Below, piece by piece: positions 44,357-53,472 of a stretch of DNA of 64,000 nt (position 1 is the first letter of the stretch; every line of letters starts with the position of its first letter). The notes under the pieces are model-generated. The model searched no databases and was not told the origin of the DNA. It was given only the letters and a program-made list of their open reading frames with translations. This DNA is from VXMF01 sp965206775 (GTDB lineage Bacteria; Acidobacteriota; Terriglobia; Bryobacterales; UBA6623): assembly GCA_965206775.1 (NCBI GenBank), contig CBDBKU010000003.1, positions 930,001 to 994,000 of the forward strand. The letters are read 5' to 3'. Made by a program: the position numbers and the translations under genes.

Positions 44357-44569
44357 CTTTCTCGCTCTCGATTCTAGACTAGCGGATGTAAGGAAGCAAC
44401 GCGTGTGTGTCAAGGAAGCAGCAATTCTCAGAATGGGGGGCTGGCTTGTGTGGGGTGGAACCAGGGAGGGTTTCTGCGCGCCGTAGGGAGGTCGTTGTGG
44501 GGCAACCGGGGTGGCTGGGAACGCGGAGCGGGGTACGGGCTGCATTGCACTGGCAATGGCGCAGTCGGG

Positions 44570-44620
44570 GCCTGGTGGGAATCGAACCCACGCATAGAGG
44601 TTTTGCAGGTCATGTGTCGA
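44570..44620 (-). repeat. tRNA 3'-half remnant, copy 2
   Basis: Minus strand: ACCTGCAAAACCTCT (loop with GCA), GTGGGTTCGATTCCCAC as a perfect T arm, then CAGGCC. The 5' half of a tRNA is missing, as in the other copies at 43811 and 48883. Confidence 0.65.
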
Positions 44621-44885
44621 TACTCACATGAGCGGTTTTCCGCTCACCCCGACGGCACGAAACACTCCTATACTTGAAGCGTCGTTCGAGAGACCGACAG
44701 CGCCTGCATCGTCAAGCGTTGAGGAATCCCAGATCCGGAGCCTTGGGCCATAGATCGGGGCTGCCTTGACCTCGGTTGGATTCGGGACGCTCGCGATGGG
44801 CATCACGACACGACCCTACGAGGAACCTGCGGATTGCGGGGGGAGTATACGCGGGCCGCTTGCTTTGTCCCGGTGTTTCGCAGCA

Positions 44886-45952
44886 CAGGGCTATGCGCTT
44901 GACTCCACAGCGCACAATATGTTGTGGTTGAGGTCGTGGGCGGCGATTACCCGCGAACGCTCGCCGAGTTTGAAGCGCGGTTCGCAACTGAGCAGGCGTG
45001 TCGCGAGTATCTGGTTCAATTGCGCTGGCCAGGCGGTTTCGCTTGCCCGCGCTGCGGCGGTGGGCCCGCCCGCAACACCTCCCGGAATCGCTTGGTCTGC
45101 GCGTCCTGCCGCTATCAGGCGTCGCTGACGGCCGGTACGATCTTCCAAGGCTCGCGCAAGCCTCTGACCCTGTGGTTCCGGGCCGTTTGGTGGGTGACGG
45201 CGCAGAAGAACGGTGCCAGCGCGCTCGGGCTGCAGCGGATTCTCGGATTGGGACATTACGGAACCGCCTGGACATGGCTCCACAAGCTGCGGCGCGCGAT
45301 GGTGCGCCCGGGACGTGAGCGGCTGGCCGGTTGGGTCGAGGTGGACGAGGCGTACGTCGGCGGCAAGCAGAAAGGAGCGCCGGGACGCAAGCTGGGGAAG
45401 CAGGCCTTGGTCGCGATTGCGGCGGAAGAGGACGGGGCCGGAATCGGGCGGATCCGCTTGCAGCGCGTGCCCGACGCGTCGGCGGCCAGCCTGGAAGCGT
45501 TCATCCTTGAGTCGGTCGAGCCCGGCAGCGTCATCCGCACGGACGGTTGGCCCAGCTATTCCAAGTTGCACGACCTGGGCTACCGGCACGAAGCTTCCGT
45601 GACCGGAGGGGACCCGAGCAAGACGGACAAGTATTTTCCGCGGGTGCATCGCGTTGCTTCTCTGCTGAAGCGCTGGCTGCTGGGCACCCACCAAGGCGCT
45701 GTCGAACACAAGTACTTGGACTATTACCTGGACGAATTCACCTTCCGATTCAACCGAAGGACGTCGCGTTCACGCGGCATGCTCTTTTACAGGCTGCTCC
45801 AGCAGGCGGTCGCAACCGCCCCGGCCCCACGCCCGACGATGATGTCGCTTGACACGGCCACCGGCGCCACTGCAAGCGGAGATCTTGTGGAGTGAAGCGC
45901 ACAGTCCCGACCACAATATATAGTACCGTGCGGAGTGAAGCGCATAGCCCTG
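44886..45952 (+). mobile_element. Complete IS1595-type insertion sequence (1067 bp) with 8-bp target duplication
   Basis: Left end CAGGGCTATGCGCTTGACTC at 44886; right end, reverse-complemented from 45952, CAGGGCTATGCGCTTCACTC. The ends match at 19 of 20 bases. Directly outside are identical 8-mers TCGCAGCA at 44878-44885 and 45953-45960, the target-duplication length typical of the IS1595 family. One intact transposase gene lies inside. The pristine duplication indicates recent insertion. A decayed relative is at 8238-8700. Confidence 0.97.
44924..45895 (+). CDS. IS1595-family transposase (ISXO2-like)
   Basis: 323 residues. The N-terminal zinc ribbon is visible (FACPRCGG ... LVCASCRY, two CxxC pairs), followed by the helix region ALGLQRILGLGHYGTAWTWLHKLR. 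The ISXO2-like catalytic domain has the first Asp in WVEVDEAYVGG, the second in IRTDGWPSY, and the third-site segment DYYLDEFTFRFNRR. All appear intact. Translation starts at GTG 44924, inside the left end region. The stop codon at 45893-45895 overlaps an internal copy of the right-end sequence. Confidence 0.93.
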   Translation: MVEVVGGDYPRTLAEFEARFATEQACREYLVQLRWPGGFACPRCGGGPARNTSRNRLVCASCRYQASLTAGTIFQGSRKPLTLWFRAVWWVTAQKNGASALGLQRILGLGHYGTAWTWLHKLRRAMVRPGRERLAGWVEVDEAYVGGKQKGAPGRKLGKQALVAIAAEEDGAGIGRIRLQRVPDASAASLEAFILESVEPGSVIRTDGWPSYSKLHDLGYRHEASVTGGDPSKTDKYFPRVHRVASLLKRWLLGTHQGAVEHKYLDYYLDEFTFRFNRRTSRSRGMLFYRLLQQAVATAPAPRPTMMSLDTATGATASGDLVE

Positions 45953-45999
45953 TCGCAGCAATTGCAAATAAGAGATTTCGCACCGAATGACCGGAGTGT

Positions 46000-46019
46000 G
46001 GGACCCGGCTTGGGACCCA
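46000..46019 (+). repeat. Paired GGGACC motif, copy 2
   Basis: GGGACCCGGCTTGGGACCCA, two GGGACCC units offset by 12 bases, 47 bases beyond the right end of the IS1595-type element. Confidence 0.7.
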
Positions 46020-46291
46020 CTGCAACCATTTGTCCCGATCAACACTGCAGGCCGCCAAGGTTCGAGAGATCGAGTCCGAGGTGCGGTCGAGCGATCTTGC
46101 ACTCCCGTTGCCGATCGTCACGCGACTCCTACGTAGAGCCGAGATACCGCGCTTAAACACGCTGGCTATCATGGCAACGTCGCAAAACCCATCTCGTCAG
46201 CGGCGTGTTCCCGCTGGAAAGTCCTGTCCAGTGGTTGAAATGTGGTAGTCTTGCCAATAGATTTCTGACAAATCGAATTGGAAACAGGAAC

Positions 46292-46888
46292 ATGCGTGGC
46301 CTTCCCCGTCACATCATGGAGCATGCCGCCTCGCTTCCGGAGGCAACGCCGCTGTGTCCAGCTGCCCTGCTTCACTTTGGCAATCGCGCGGCCGTCGACC
46401 AGGCGTTGGCGCGACTTGCGCGGTCGGGCGATCTGATGAGGATCTGCCAAGGCGTCTACATGCGCCCGATCGAGACTCGCTTCGGTCCTCGGGCGCCCCG
46501 CGTCGGCAAGGCGCTTGCCGCTCTGTCGGCGTTGTGGGGCGAAACGATCGTGCCATGTGGCGGCGCGGCGGCCAACTGCCTCGGTCTGACCACGCAGATT
46601 CCGGTTCGCGCGGTCTATCTAACCTCTGGTCCCAGCCGGCGACTGCACTTTGGCGGGCTCACCGTCGAGCTGCGACATGCGCCGCGCTGGCAACTGGCGG
46701 CCCCGCACCGCAAGGCCGGGGATGTCATCCGCGCCTTGGCGTGGCTCGGTCCCGAGGAGGTCGAGGATAGCCTCGAAGCGGTCGTACCAACGCTCTCCGA
46801 GGAGGATTGGAACGAGCTTGCGGCGGCGCGGGCCGTCATGCCATTTTGGATGGCGGAACCGGTGAGCGCACGCGTTTCTCATGGCTGA
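46292..46888 (+). CDS. abiEi: AbiEi-family antitoxin/regulator
   Basis: 198 residues. An N-terminal winged helix (LHFGNRAAVDQALARLARSGDLMRICQGVYMRP) is followed by the AbiEi antitoxin domain (LGLTTQIPVRAVYLTSGPSRRLHFGGLTVELRHAPRW). AbiEi represses its operon and neutralises AbiEii. ATG at 46292 with AGGA 4 bases upstream is chosen; the frame to 46205 adds residues of no family character. It overlaps the toxin gene by 8 bases, so the two are co-translated. Confidence 0.9.
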   Translation: MRGLPRHIMEHAASLPEATPLCPAALLHFGNRAAVDQALARLARSGDLMRICQGVYMRPIETRFGPRAPRVGKALAALSALWGETIVPCGGAAANCLGLTTQIPVRAVYLTSGPSRRLHFGGLTVELRHAPRWQLAAPHRKAGDVIRALAWLGPEEVEDSLEAVVPTLSEEDWNELAAARAVMPFWMAEPVSARVSHG

Positions 46889-47897
46889 GACGCGGTACCA
46901 GGCTCTCTCGGCCGCCGACAGGCGTGACGCGTTGGAGGTGGCGGAACGGAGCAGCAGCCACAAGGCGCATCTTCTGGAGAAGGATGTCTGGGTCGTCGCG
47001 ACACTCCAAGTCCTTTTCGACGCCACATTTGCCGCGCACCTGACCTTCAACGGCGGCACGTCGCTGTCGAAGGTCTGGCGCGCGATCCGCCGATTCTCGG
47101 AAGACATCGACATCACTTACGACATTCGCGCCTTCGCGCCCGACTTGGTTGGCCCCGCCGGCGACGAGGTGCTTCCGGCCACGCGCAGTCAGGAGAAACG
47201 CTGGACGCGGGCCATTCGTGCCCGTCTTGCCGAATGGGTCCGGGCTCGAGCCTGCCCGATCGTAGACGAAGAACTCGCGCGTGCCGGTTTCGCGTCACGG
47301 GTTCGTGCCGAGGCGGAGCGGCTCTACATTGACTACGAACCGCTGTTTGAGGAGACCGGTCTTGTGCGGCCCGAGGTCATGGTCGAGTTTGGCGCGCGAT
47401 CCACGGGCGAGCCGCGCAGAGCCCTGCCGGTCGTGTGCGACGCGGCGGCGTATCTCCCCGGTCTCGCCTTTCCGCAGGCCCGTCCGACCGTCCTGCTGGC
47501 GGAGCGGACATTCTGGGAGAAGGCGACTGCGATCCATGTCTTCTGCCGTCAGGAGCGGTGCCGGGGCGGGCGATTGTCGAGACACTGGCACGATCTCGCG
47601 CGCCTCGACGAGGCCGGAATTGTGCAGAGCGCTCTGGCCGACCGCGCGCTCGCACTTTCGGTTGCCCGCCACAAAGCTATGTTCTTCACCGAGAACGACG
47701 CGAACGGCAAGCGGATCGACTATGAGGCAGCAGTTTCGGGCAGCCTGCAACTCGTACCCGCCGGTGCCGCGCATGGGGTGCTCGCCAACGACTATGCGAG
47801 GATGCTGGCGGACGGTATGCTGCTCGACGAGGATGAGTCGTTCGACGCGCTGATGGAACGATGCGCGGCGATCGAGGCGCGGGCCAACAATGTGTGA
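46881..47897 (+). CDS. abiEii: AbiEii-family nucleotidyltransferase toxin
   Basis: 338 residues. The nucleotidyltransferase core is intact: FNGGTSLSKVW (G58-G59-T60-S61, GS-like motif) followed by FSEDIDITYDIR with D75 and D77, plus LLEKDVWV before it and RFSEDID spacing as in AbiEii. Family members transfer nucleotides to tRNA or other targets and arrest growth upon phage infection. The final third (TFWEKATAIHVFCRQ, SRHWHDLARL) is also characteristic. It starts within the end of abiEi. Confidence 0.92.
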   Translation: MAETRYQALSAADRRDALEVAERSSSHKAHLLEKDVWVVATLQVLFDATFAAHLTFNGGTSLSKVWRAIRRFSEDIDITYDIRAFAPDLVGPAGDEVLPATRSQEKRWTRAIRARLAEWVRARACPIVDEELARAGFASRVRAEAERLYIDYEPLFEETGLVRPEVMVEFGARSTGEPRRALPVVCDAAAYLPGLAFPQARPTVLLAERTFWEKATAIHVFCRQERCRGGRLSRHWHDLARLDEAGIVQSALADRALALSVARHKAMFFTENDANGKRIDYEAAVSGSLQLVPAGAAHGVLANDYARMLADGMLLDEDESFDALMERCAAIEARANNV

Positions 47898-48040
47898 ACC
47901 AATCAACTTGCTGGCGCTCCAGTACCCAGGCTGGATGCAACGTATTGAACCGCCAACGCGACGAAGATTGCGTCAAGCGGTTCCGGCCATCGCCCAATTG
48001 GAGAAGTTCTTCGCGCCGGAAACCCGATGAAGCGCCGGAA

Positions 48041-48680
48041 ACGCCCGAACAACGCGCCCGCCGCGCAATCGACGCGAACCTAGAAGCCGCTGGCTGGCTC
48101 GTGCATTACCTTTACGAACTAGATCTGTCGGCGGGGCGAGGCATTGCAGTGCGCGAGTTCCCATGAAACCCCGGTTCGGATCGGCGGATTGCGAACTCTA
48201 TCTCGACTACTAGGTCGTTGGAGCGATCGATGTCAAGGCGGAAGTACGCTCACCGGCGTCGAACCGCAAACGGCCAAGTACGCCGCCGGCTTGCCCGACA
48301 ATCTGCCGGCGCCGCGCGGCAGGCGGGTGTTCAACTTCCCGCGGTCCGAGTCACTGGCCGATCTGATGGCCCGGCCAGTGCAGTCATGCGCGTAACTGAA
48401 GCAACTTCCGCCGCTTGGAGAATCGCGGCTTTGGTCCGTTCAGGCTCGCGCCATCCTCGCACTGGAGCGATCCTTCGCCGCCCACGGTGAACTGCTGCTC
48501 AATGCCAAAGACGTGGTCAGAGTGACCTCTGAGCCCGGACAGAGCGACTGCAAGGTCAAGCTGGAGCACCCTGTGCACATCAACGGCGATGGCCAACCAA
48601 AGCAGCTCTTGGTCGTCCAGGAATCCCATGATCAAGTCCGTGAGAAGCTGATCCGGGCGTACCCAGGAATGATTGCGTAG
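48041..48680 (+). pseudogene. Broken type I restriction HsdR N-terminal region
   Basis: The pieces in order are TPEQRARRAIDANLEAAGWLV, LSAGRGIAVREFP, then in another frame TLTGVEPQTAKYAAGLPDNLPAP, and after an in-frame TAA at 48393 LKQLPPLGESRLWSVQARAILALERSFA. This is the N-terminal order of EcoEI-type HsdR proteins just before the helicase Walker A, which never appears. From about 48480 the frame continues with unrelated sequence (HGELLLNAKDVVRVTSE to YPGMIA) ending at 48680. At least one frameshift, one stop and an internal deletion are present. Confidence 0.75.
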
Positions 48681-48739
48681 AAGAACCAGCGGGTTTTCTC
48701 AGCCGAGCTTAGCCCGCTGAGCGACACGACACGCGAGCA

Positions 48740-48758
48740 GGACCCACCTGGGGACCCA
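48740..48758 (+). repeat. Paired GGGACC motif, copy 3
   Basis: GGACCCACCTGGGGACCCA, the same paired arrangement with a 12-base offset, about 125 bases before the tRNA remnant at 48883. Confidence 0.65.
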
Positions 48759-48882
48759 CCCCACGCTCCGAACTGCCCCGTGCTGATCCGATTTGCCCCG
48801 AACTGATCCGCTCCACAGCCGAGGCACAGCGTCCATAAGTGATCGAAACAAAGGTAAACAGTGCCGAATCAAGGGTTACGGG

Positions 48883-48935
48883 TTGGAGGCGCGGGTGGGA
48901 ATCGAACCCACGAATAAAGGTCTTGCAGACCTTTT
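48883..48935 (-). repeat. tRNA-Cys-like 3'-half remnant, copy 3
   Basis: Minus strand: AAGGTCTGCAAGACCTT gives a perfect anticodon stem with GCA in the loop, then GTGGGTTCGATTCCCAC as T arm, and CGCGCCTCCA as acceptor 3' end. The upstream sequence does not supply a D arm or the matching GGCGCGG, so this is not a complete tRNA. It is the best preserved of the remnants. Confidence 0.75.
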
Positions 48936-49045
48936 TGCGAATAGGTCTATCTTGCTGATTTCAAATGGTTAAAAGTGACAGGTCGAGCGCAGCGGGCCGA
49001 TCGGTTGACGAAGTTTGAAATTTCAACAGTTGTCGGGGTAACGTC

Positions 49046-49166
49046 ACCAGGACTGGTCACCTGAGATGGCGAGGAGGATGTTCGGGCGGGGCGCGGCATA
49101 GGCTGCAAGCGCGGCCGATGCGAGGAGTGAGGCGAGCAGAAGTACGGCGAATGATTTCTTCGATCG
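49046..49166 (-). pseudogene. N-terminal scrap of another sulfatase
   Basis: Minus-strand translation gives KKSFAVLLLASLLASAALA, a typical signal peptide, followed by APRPNILLAISGDQSW, the sulfatase first metal motif region, then a stop. No start codon is present at the expected place and nothing of the catalytic domain remains. Confidence 0.65.
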
Positions 49167-49174
49167 CTACACAG

Positions 49175-50641
49175 CTATTCATAGACCGCTTGCGGTTTAT
49201 TTTCTGAGGGCAGGTGTTCGGCCAACGCGTCGATCACGGCGCGGTGTTGGGCGGTTACGGATTGGTGGGCGAGGTTGTTCCATTCGTTGGGATCGGAAAG
49301 GTGATCGTAGAGTTCTTCGGTTCCATCGTGGTAGCGGATGTAGCGGTAGCGGCTGGATCTCAGCGAGTGGTTGTTTTGGCCGTAGGTGGTGAGTGCGGGG
49401 CGTGTCCAGGGGAGAGATGGATCACTTAAGAGCGGAGAGATGGATTGCCCATCGAGGCCGCGGCGCGGCGGCAAGCCAGCCAGTTCGAGCAGAGTGGGGT
49501 AGAGATCGATGAGGCTGACGATGCGTTCGCATTGGACTCCGCGTTGTGTGGCGATTGGTGAGTTTTTGGGGAGGGCGATGACGAGTGTGGTGCGTGTGCT
49601 AGCTTCCCAGAGTGCGTGTTTTCGCCAGTGTTGTTTTTGGCCGAGGTGCCAGCCGTGATCGCCCCAGAGGACGACGATGGTGTTGCGAGCGTGGGGAGAG
49701 CGATCGAGCGCATCGAGTACGCGGCCGATCTGTGCGTCGGCAAAACTGATGGTGGCGAGGTAGGCTTGTACGGCGTGCTTCCACTGGTTGTGCTTGAGGA
49801 TGGAGGCGTGGTCGCCGCCGGGGTGGGCGAAGTTTCTGGCGCCGGAGGGATCGTAGACTTCAGCGGCGAGTTTGCGACCGAAGGGTGGGATGTCGGCTAG
49901 ATCGCTTTCGATCACAGATGGCAGAGAGATGGAATTGAGGGGGTGGAGGTCGAAGTACTTTTCCGGGACGACCCAGGGCATGTGGGGTTTGGTGAGGCCG
50001 TAGGCGATGAAAAACGGTTTGTCGTGCGTCTTACCGAGTTCGGCGATGACCTGATCGGCGATTTGCGCGTCGAACATGTCTGTATCTTCGAGCGGCGTGG
50101 GGCCCCAGTTGACCCACATATCTTGGGGGGCGTTCTTGGGGCGTGGCGTGGTGGGTCGTTTAGCGGAGCTTGCGGAGAAGTACTGATCCCAGGACGCCTC
50201 ATCGTAGGCGCCTCTGCTGTGATAGATCTTGCCGCCGCCTTTGGCGATGTAGCCGTGGTCGCGAAAGTATTGGGGGAGGGTGACGGCATCGGGCAAATGG
50301 GTGCGAAGGGTTTCCATGTTGCCGTAGACGCCGGAGCGTGCGGGGGTGATGCCGGTCATCAAGCTGACGCGTGAGGGATTGCAGAGTGGTGCGGAACAGT
50401 AGGCGCGTGTGAACGAGACGCCTCGCGCGGCAAGGCGGTCGATGTTTGGGGTGAGCGAATTGGGTTGACCGCCGAGGTGGCCGACCCAATGGTTGAGATC
50501 GTCTACGGCGATGAATAGGGCGTTTGGCTTGGATTGCTCGGCAGCGGGGAAGCAGAAGGTGGCGAACGTGAGGCAGAAGCCCACTAGCGCGAGCAGCCGG
50601 TGGGGCGTGGTATTCGGTTGGATGTTTCGGGAGATTGCCAT
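49175..50641 (-). CDS. Secreted sulfatase, iduronate-2-sulfatase-like
   Basis: About 488 residues from the start at 50641. A signal peptide (RLLALVGFCLTFATFCFPAA) precedes KPNALFIAVDDLNHWVGHLGG, and the formylglycine motif is LCNPSRVSLMTG (CxPSR). FIAYGLTKPHMPWVVP and VLWGDHGWHLGQKQHWRKHALWE are typical of choline/iduronate-2-sulfatase-like enzymes. The upstream in-frame ATG at 50749 would bury the signal peptide, so 50641 is used. Its base and codon usage (many CCC/ACC and A-rich codons on the coding strand) look different from the sulfatase at 6521, and it lies inside the repeat-flanked island, suggesting transfer. Confidence 0.88.
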   Translation of the reverse strand: MAISRNIQPNTTPHRLLALVGFCLTFATFCFPAAEQSKPNALFIAVDDLNHWVGHLGGQPNSLTPNIDRLAARGVSFTRAYCSAPLCNPSRVSLMTGITPARSGVYGNMETLRTHLPDAVTLPQYFRDHGYIAKGGGKIYHSRGAYDEASWDQYFSASSAKRPTTPRPKNAPQDMWVNWGPTPLEDTDMFDAQIADQVIAELGKTHDKPFFIAYGLTKPHMPWVVPEKYFDLHPLNSISLPSVIESDLADIPPFGRKLAAEVYDPSGARNFAHPGGDHASILKHNQWKHAVQAYLATISFADAQIGRVLDALDRSPHARNTIVVLWGDHGWHLGQKQHWRKHALWEASTRTTLVIALPKNSPIATQRGVQCERIVSLIDLYPTLLELAGLPPRRGLDGQSISPLLSDPSLPWTRPALTTYGQNNHSLRSSRYRYIRYHDGTEELYDHLSDPNEWNNLAHQSVTAQHRAVIDALAEHLPSENKPQAVYE

Positions 50642-50914
50642 GGAGTACTTATCTCGACGTCCATTGTTGTGGACGAGATTGGGCGAGGTCTCGCTGCACG
50701 ACGGCTCGATTCTAGCGCTTAGGTCTGTCTTGCCAGATAGCTGTCGCAATCAAGCGTACCGTGGAGCGACCGTGCGCGAAGCCGTTAAGCGCACCGCCAG
50801 AAACCTCTGGGGCCCTATTTGAGGCGATTCGGGCCCACCAAGCAGGTGTCAATGCAGATGAGAAACGGCGTGGCCTGATGACCGGTTGCCGTGACCAATG
50901 GAACTGCATCATCC

Positions 50915-51191
50915 ACTGAGCTACGGCCGTGATCAGACAACAAGCCCCACTCTCGTGGGCGTGGAAGCTTCGCTTTGTGTAAAGGATCAGGCTCTCGAGA
51001 CAATGAATCGGTCGCTGCTCTCACCCGGCATCTGCTGAACGGAATCTGGAAGTCCAGCGCGGTCTCGCCCGCGAGAGCGGGCACTCGCTCAAGTCCCAAA
51101 GTGGTATTGCAAGCGGCAACGAAATCCTAATATTCTACATAAGCCTAATCATATCAATTAGTTATATGGAATCATTGGAGGCGCGGGTGGC
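50915..51191 (+). repeat. Imperfect direct repeat, right copy, ending in a tRNA 3' scrap
   Basis: Partner of 43560-43826. The last bases TGGAGGCGCGGGTGG are the 3' end of the same tRNA-like sequence seen at 48883 and 43811, but here they join directly to integrase coding sequence. Confidence 0.78.
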
Positions 51192-51193
51192 GG

Positions 51194-51601
51194 GAAGTCG
51201 ACCTGGATTCCGGTATCTGGACCATCCCGGCGGATCGATCCAAGACACGGCGCGAGCACAAGGTCCCGCTGGCTCCGCGAGCGCTTGCCGTGCTGGACGA
51301 GGCGCGACGACTCTCGCACGGCGCGGGGCTGATCTTTCCGTCCGTTACCCGCAAGCCGCTTTCGGGCGCGACGCTTTCGAAGCTGCTCCGGGAACAAGGC
51401 ATCCGAGCGGTCCCGCATGGATTCCGGTCGTCATTCCGCGATTGGTGCGGGGAGACGGGCCAGCCGCGCGACGTTGCCGAGGCGTGTTTGGCGCATGAGG
51501 TCAAGAGCAAGTGCGAGGCGGCCTATGCGCGATCGGACCTCCTCGACCGACGTCGGATCCTGATGCAGGCTTGGGCGGACTATCTCTCCGCCGATGCCTG
51601 A
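51194..51601 (+). pseudogene. C-terminal fragment of a P4-type tyrosine integrase
   Basis: From 51194 the frame reads EVDLDSGIWTIPADRSKTRREHKVPLAPRALAVLDE, the usual central segment of P4-like integrases, then HGFRSSFRDWCGE (HxxR) and LAHEVKSKCEAAYARSDLLDRRRILMQAWADYL with the catalytic His and Tyr. The N-terminal arm-binding and core-binding domains and the first Arg are absent. The fragment begins at the tRNA 3' scrap, so the 5' half was lost by recombination at the attachment site. Confidence 0.88.
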
Positions 51602-52272
51602 ACGTGCGTATCGACTCAGGCCGCGATTTTCGGGATCGAATCCGCACTCGAACACTGCTCCGAGGCTCGAGTGTTTGATCTCTGACCAAGGCGTGATTGA
51701 ACGCCGGCACCCCGTCAGCCTGCAGGGCCTTCACGTTGGCCTTTTCCCCAGAATGGGGCTGTGGTCGGGCCAGCCTGGCCCATGTCGTGCGCTCGTGCGG
51801 GGAAAGTGCCCCGGCGCACGGCCTCCGGGGCGGCTAGGGAGGCCCGAGTGCAACGAATGAGATCGAGCTAACTGATTGCACGGCAGGAAGTTATTCAGAT
51901 GGCCGGGACGAGTGGGACCCCTTGAGCGAACGGCCGGCGGGGCGGGAGCGCCCCCCCATCGGCCCTCGCATGCGCAAACGGGCCTTTCAGGGAGGCCGGC
52001 CGGCCAGCGCAACGGTTGCCCTGAAGACGGGCCAGAAACCCGTGCCGCACGGGTCGTCTTCGCAGGGAGCAAGTGATTCGGTCGCTCCGTCCGCGCCGTT
52101 CGCAGTACGGTGGCCAGCTGGCGAACATCAAGGCAACGACAATCGCCGTTGCAGCCGCTCCAGCGTCCGCTACTCCTGCCAATGTCGCCATGGGCACGTT
52201 GCGTCCCGGCCAATCAGTCAGCGGTGTGGTGGCTCGCAAGAATGGGCCGCCAGAGCAGTGCAGGTCAGGCCT
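51602..52272. other. Intergenic, nothing recognised
   Basis: About 670 bases right of the integrase fragment. Several overlapping GC-rich frames exist, none with family features. Confidence 0.4.
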
Positions 52273-52631
52273 TCAAGGCCCCTTGCTGAGGTGTCGGTCG
52301 CCATCTCTCGGAACTCGAATGGAGACTTCCCTGACCTCGCCCGGGCGGACTAAGGAGATGGCCTCATCAATCTCCCGGGCGCGGAGGCGGACGTCCGGCC
52401 AAGCGGTGGCGAGTAACAGCACGATTCCGATCTGTCGCCCCGCAAGGTTCTGTTGGTGGCGAAGGTTTTGATCGGTCGTGACGAACACCTCGTAGCCCTC
52501 GCGTTCCGCCAAGTCGAGCAATGCCCCGTTGTCCTTGTCCGACCAACCTTTCTCTGCAAGCGTGTCAGCGGTGTGTTCCGGAAGGTAGCCCGCAATGGCG
52601 CCGGAGTCCCCTGGTCGAACAAGATCTTCAA
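52273..52631 (-). pseudogene. DUF5615 PIN-like toxin with single-base frameshift
   Basis: The start is typical (KILFDQGTPAPLR, the first acidic PIN-like residue), then the frame must shift by one base near 52590 to continue GYLPEHTADTLAEKGWSDKDNGALLDLAEREGYEVFVTTDQNLRHQQNL, which carries the conserved TTDxN motif, and ends in WPDVRLRAREIDEAI. A G-run there is one base short (CGGGC for an expected CGGGGC). The TTG start overlaps the stop of the DUF433 gene. Without correction, the protein is truncated and the toxin would be inactive. Confidence 0.8.
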
Positions 52632-52855
52632 TGCGCCGCCGGGGCCCGCAGGGCCTTCGCCTCGTGCTCGAGGACGGCGCGGACCTGTTGCTCATCCACG
52701 CCGGGGAACCATTCGACAAACTCGTTGATCGTGGCACCACGGGCCAGATTTTCATAGAGCGCCAAGAGTGGAATCCGCGTGCCCGCAAACACCCAGGCGC
52801 CGCTAACTCTCCCCGGCATGCGTTCGACCGCAGTGCAGGTCTCCCAGTCAGTCAT
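52628..52855 (-). CDS. DUF433 antitoxin
   Basis: A 75-residue protein with the DUF433 pattern: a start segment then GAWVFAGTRIPLLALYENLARGATINEFVEWFPGVDEQQVRAVLEHEA. DUF433 proteins pair with DUF5615 PIN-like toxins; here the toxin frame overlaps by four bases, as expected. GAGGTG lies about 8 bases before the ATG. The protein is probably a DNA-binding antitoxin whose toxin partner may be dead. Confidence 0.85.
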   Translation of the reverse strand: MTDWETCTAVERMPGRVSGAWVFAGTRIPLLALYENLARGATINEFVEWFPGVDEQQVRAVLEHEAKALRAPAAH

Positions 52856-53472
52856 CTCCGTCACCTCGCATTTGCGAACTCCATTCACACAGTGAGCCAC
52901 ATTCAGATTTCGACACCCCTGCGAGAGCACTGTCAAGTTGACGAACTCGAAGGCGGTGTTTCCTGAAGGTAGTCTAATGCTGCTTCGGTTCGCAAGCACT
53001 AGCACACGCCCGCCCGGAGACGCCCGTACCCGGCATTTGCCGCTCACGGCCCGTGCAACCACTGCTGGCGGCAGAGCAACTGGCTTGCCAATCCGTTGGC
53101 ACGGCTGCTGAGAAACCAGATTGGACGGCGGGAGAGGACCTGACGAAAATGCGATTCGCGCGGCACGCACCTGGACTCATTTCCAATCCATCAAACAGGG
53201 CTCAGTTCTAAATCCGTATGACAGTAACGCTTATTTGGGTCGTACAACGCCATGTCCCGCCCGACAATGGACAGTACTGGGCGGTGGTGTCCACCAGTAC
53301 CTGAATGCACCACTGCTCTCTGGACTGTCGAGGCCCGTCACAAGGTCGCGGACGGATGCAAGGACTCACCCAAGCGTCGGGAATTGCGGCTGTCGGTGAA
53401 CAGTAAACTATCGTGAGTGGCCGAACGTCATGTGAAGAGGTGGCCGTGGCAAACAGAGCATCAACTGTCCCA
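52856..53472. other. Intergenic, nothing recognised
   Basis: About 620 bases between the antitoxin start and the hydrolase start. No convincing gene on either strand. Confidence 0.4.

Noticed and set aside
48883..48935. Complete tRNA-Cys gene
   Set aside because: Anticodon and T arms are good, but the 5' acceptor strand and D arm are absent, as at 43811 and 44570.
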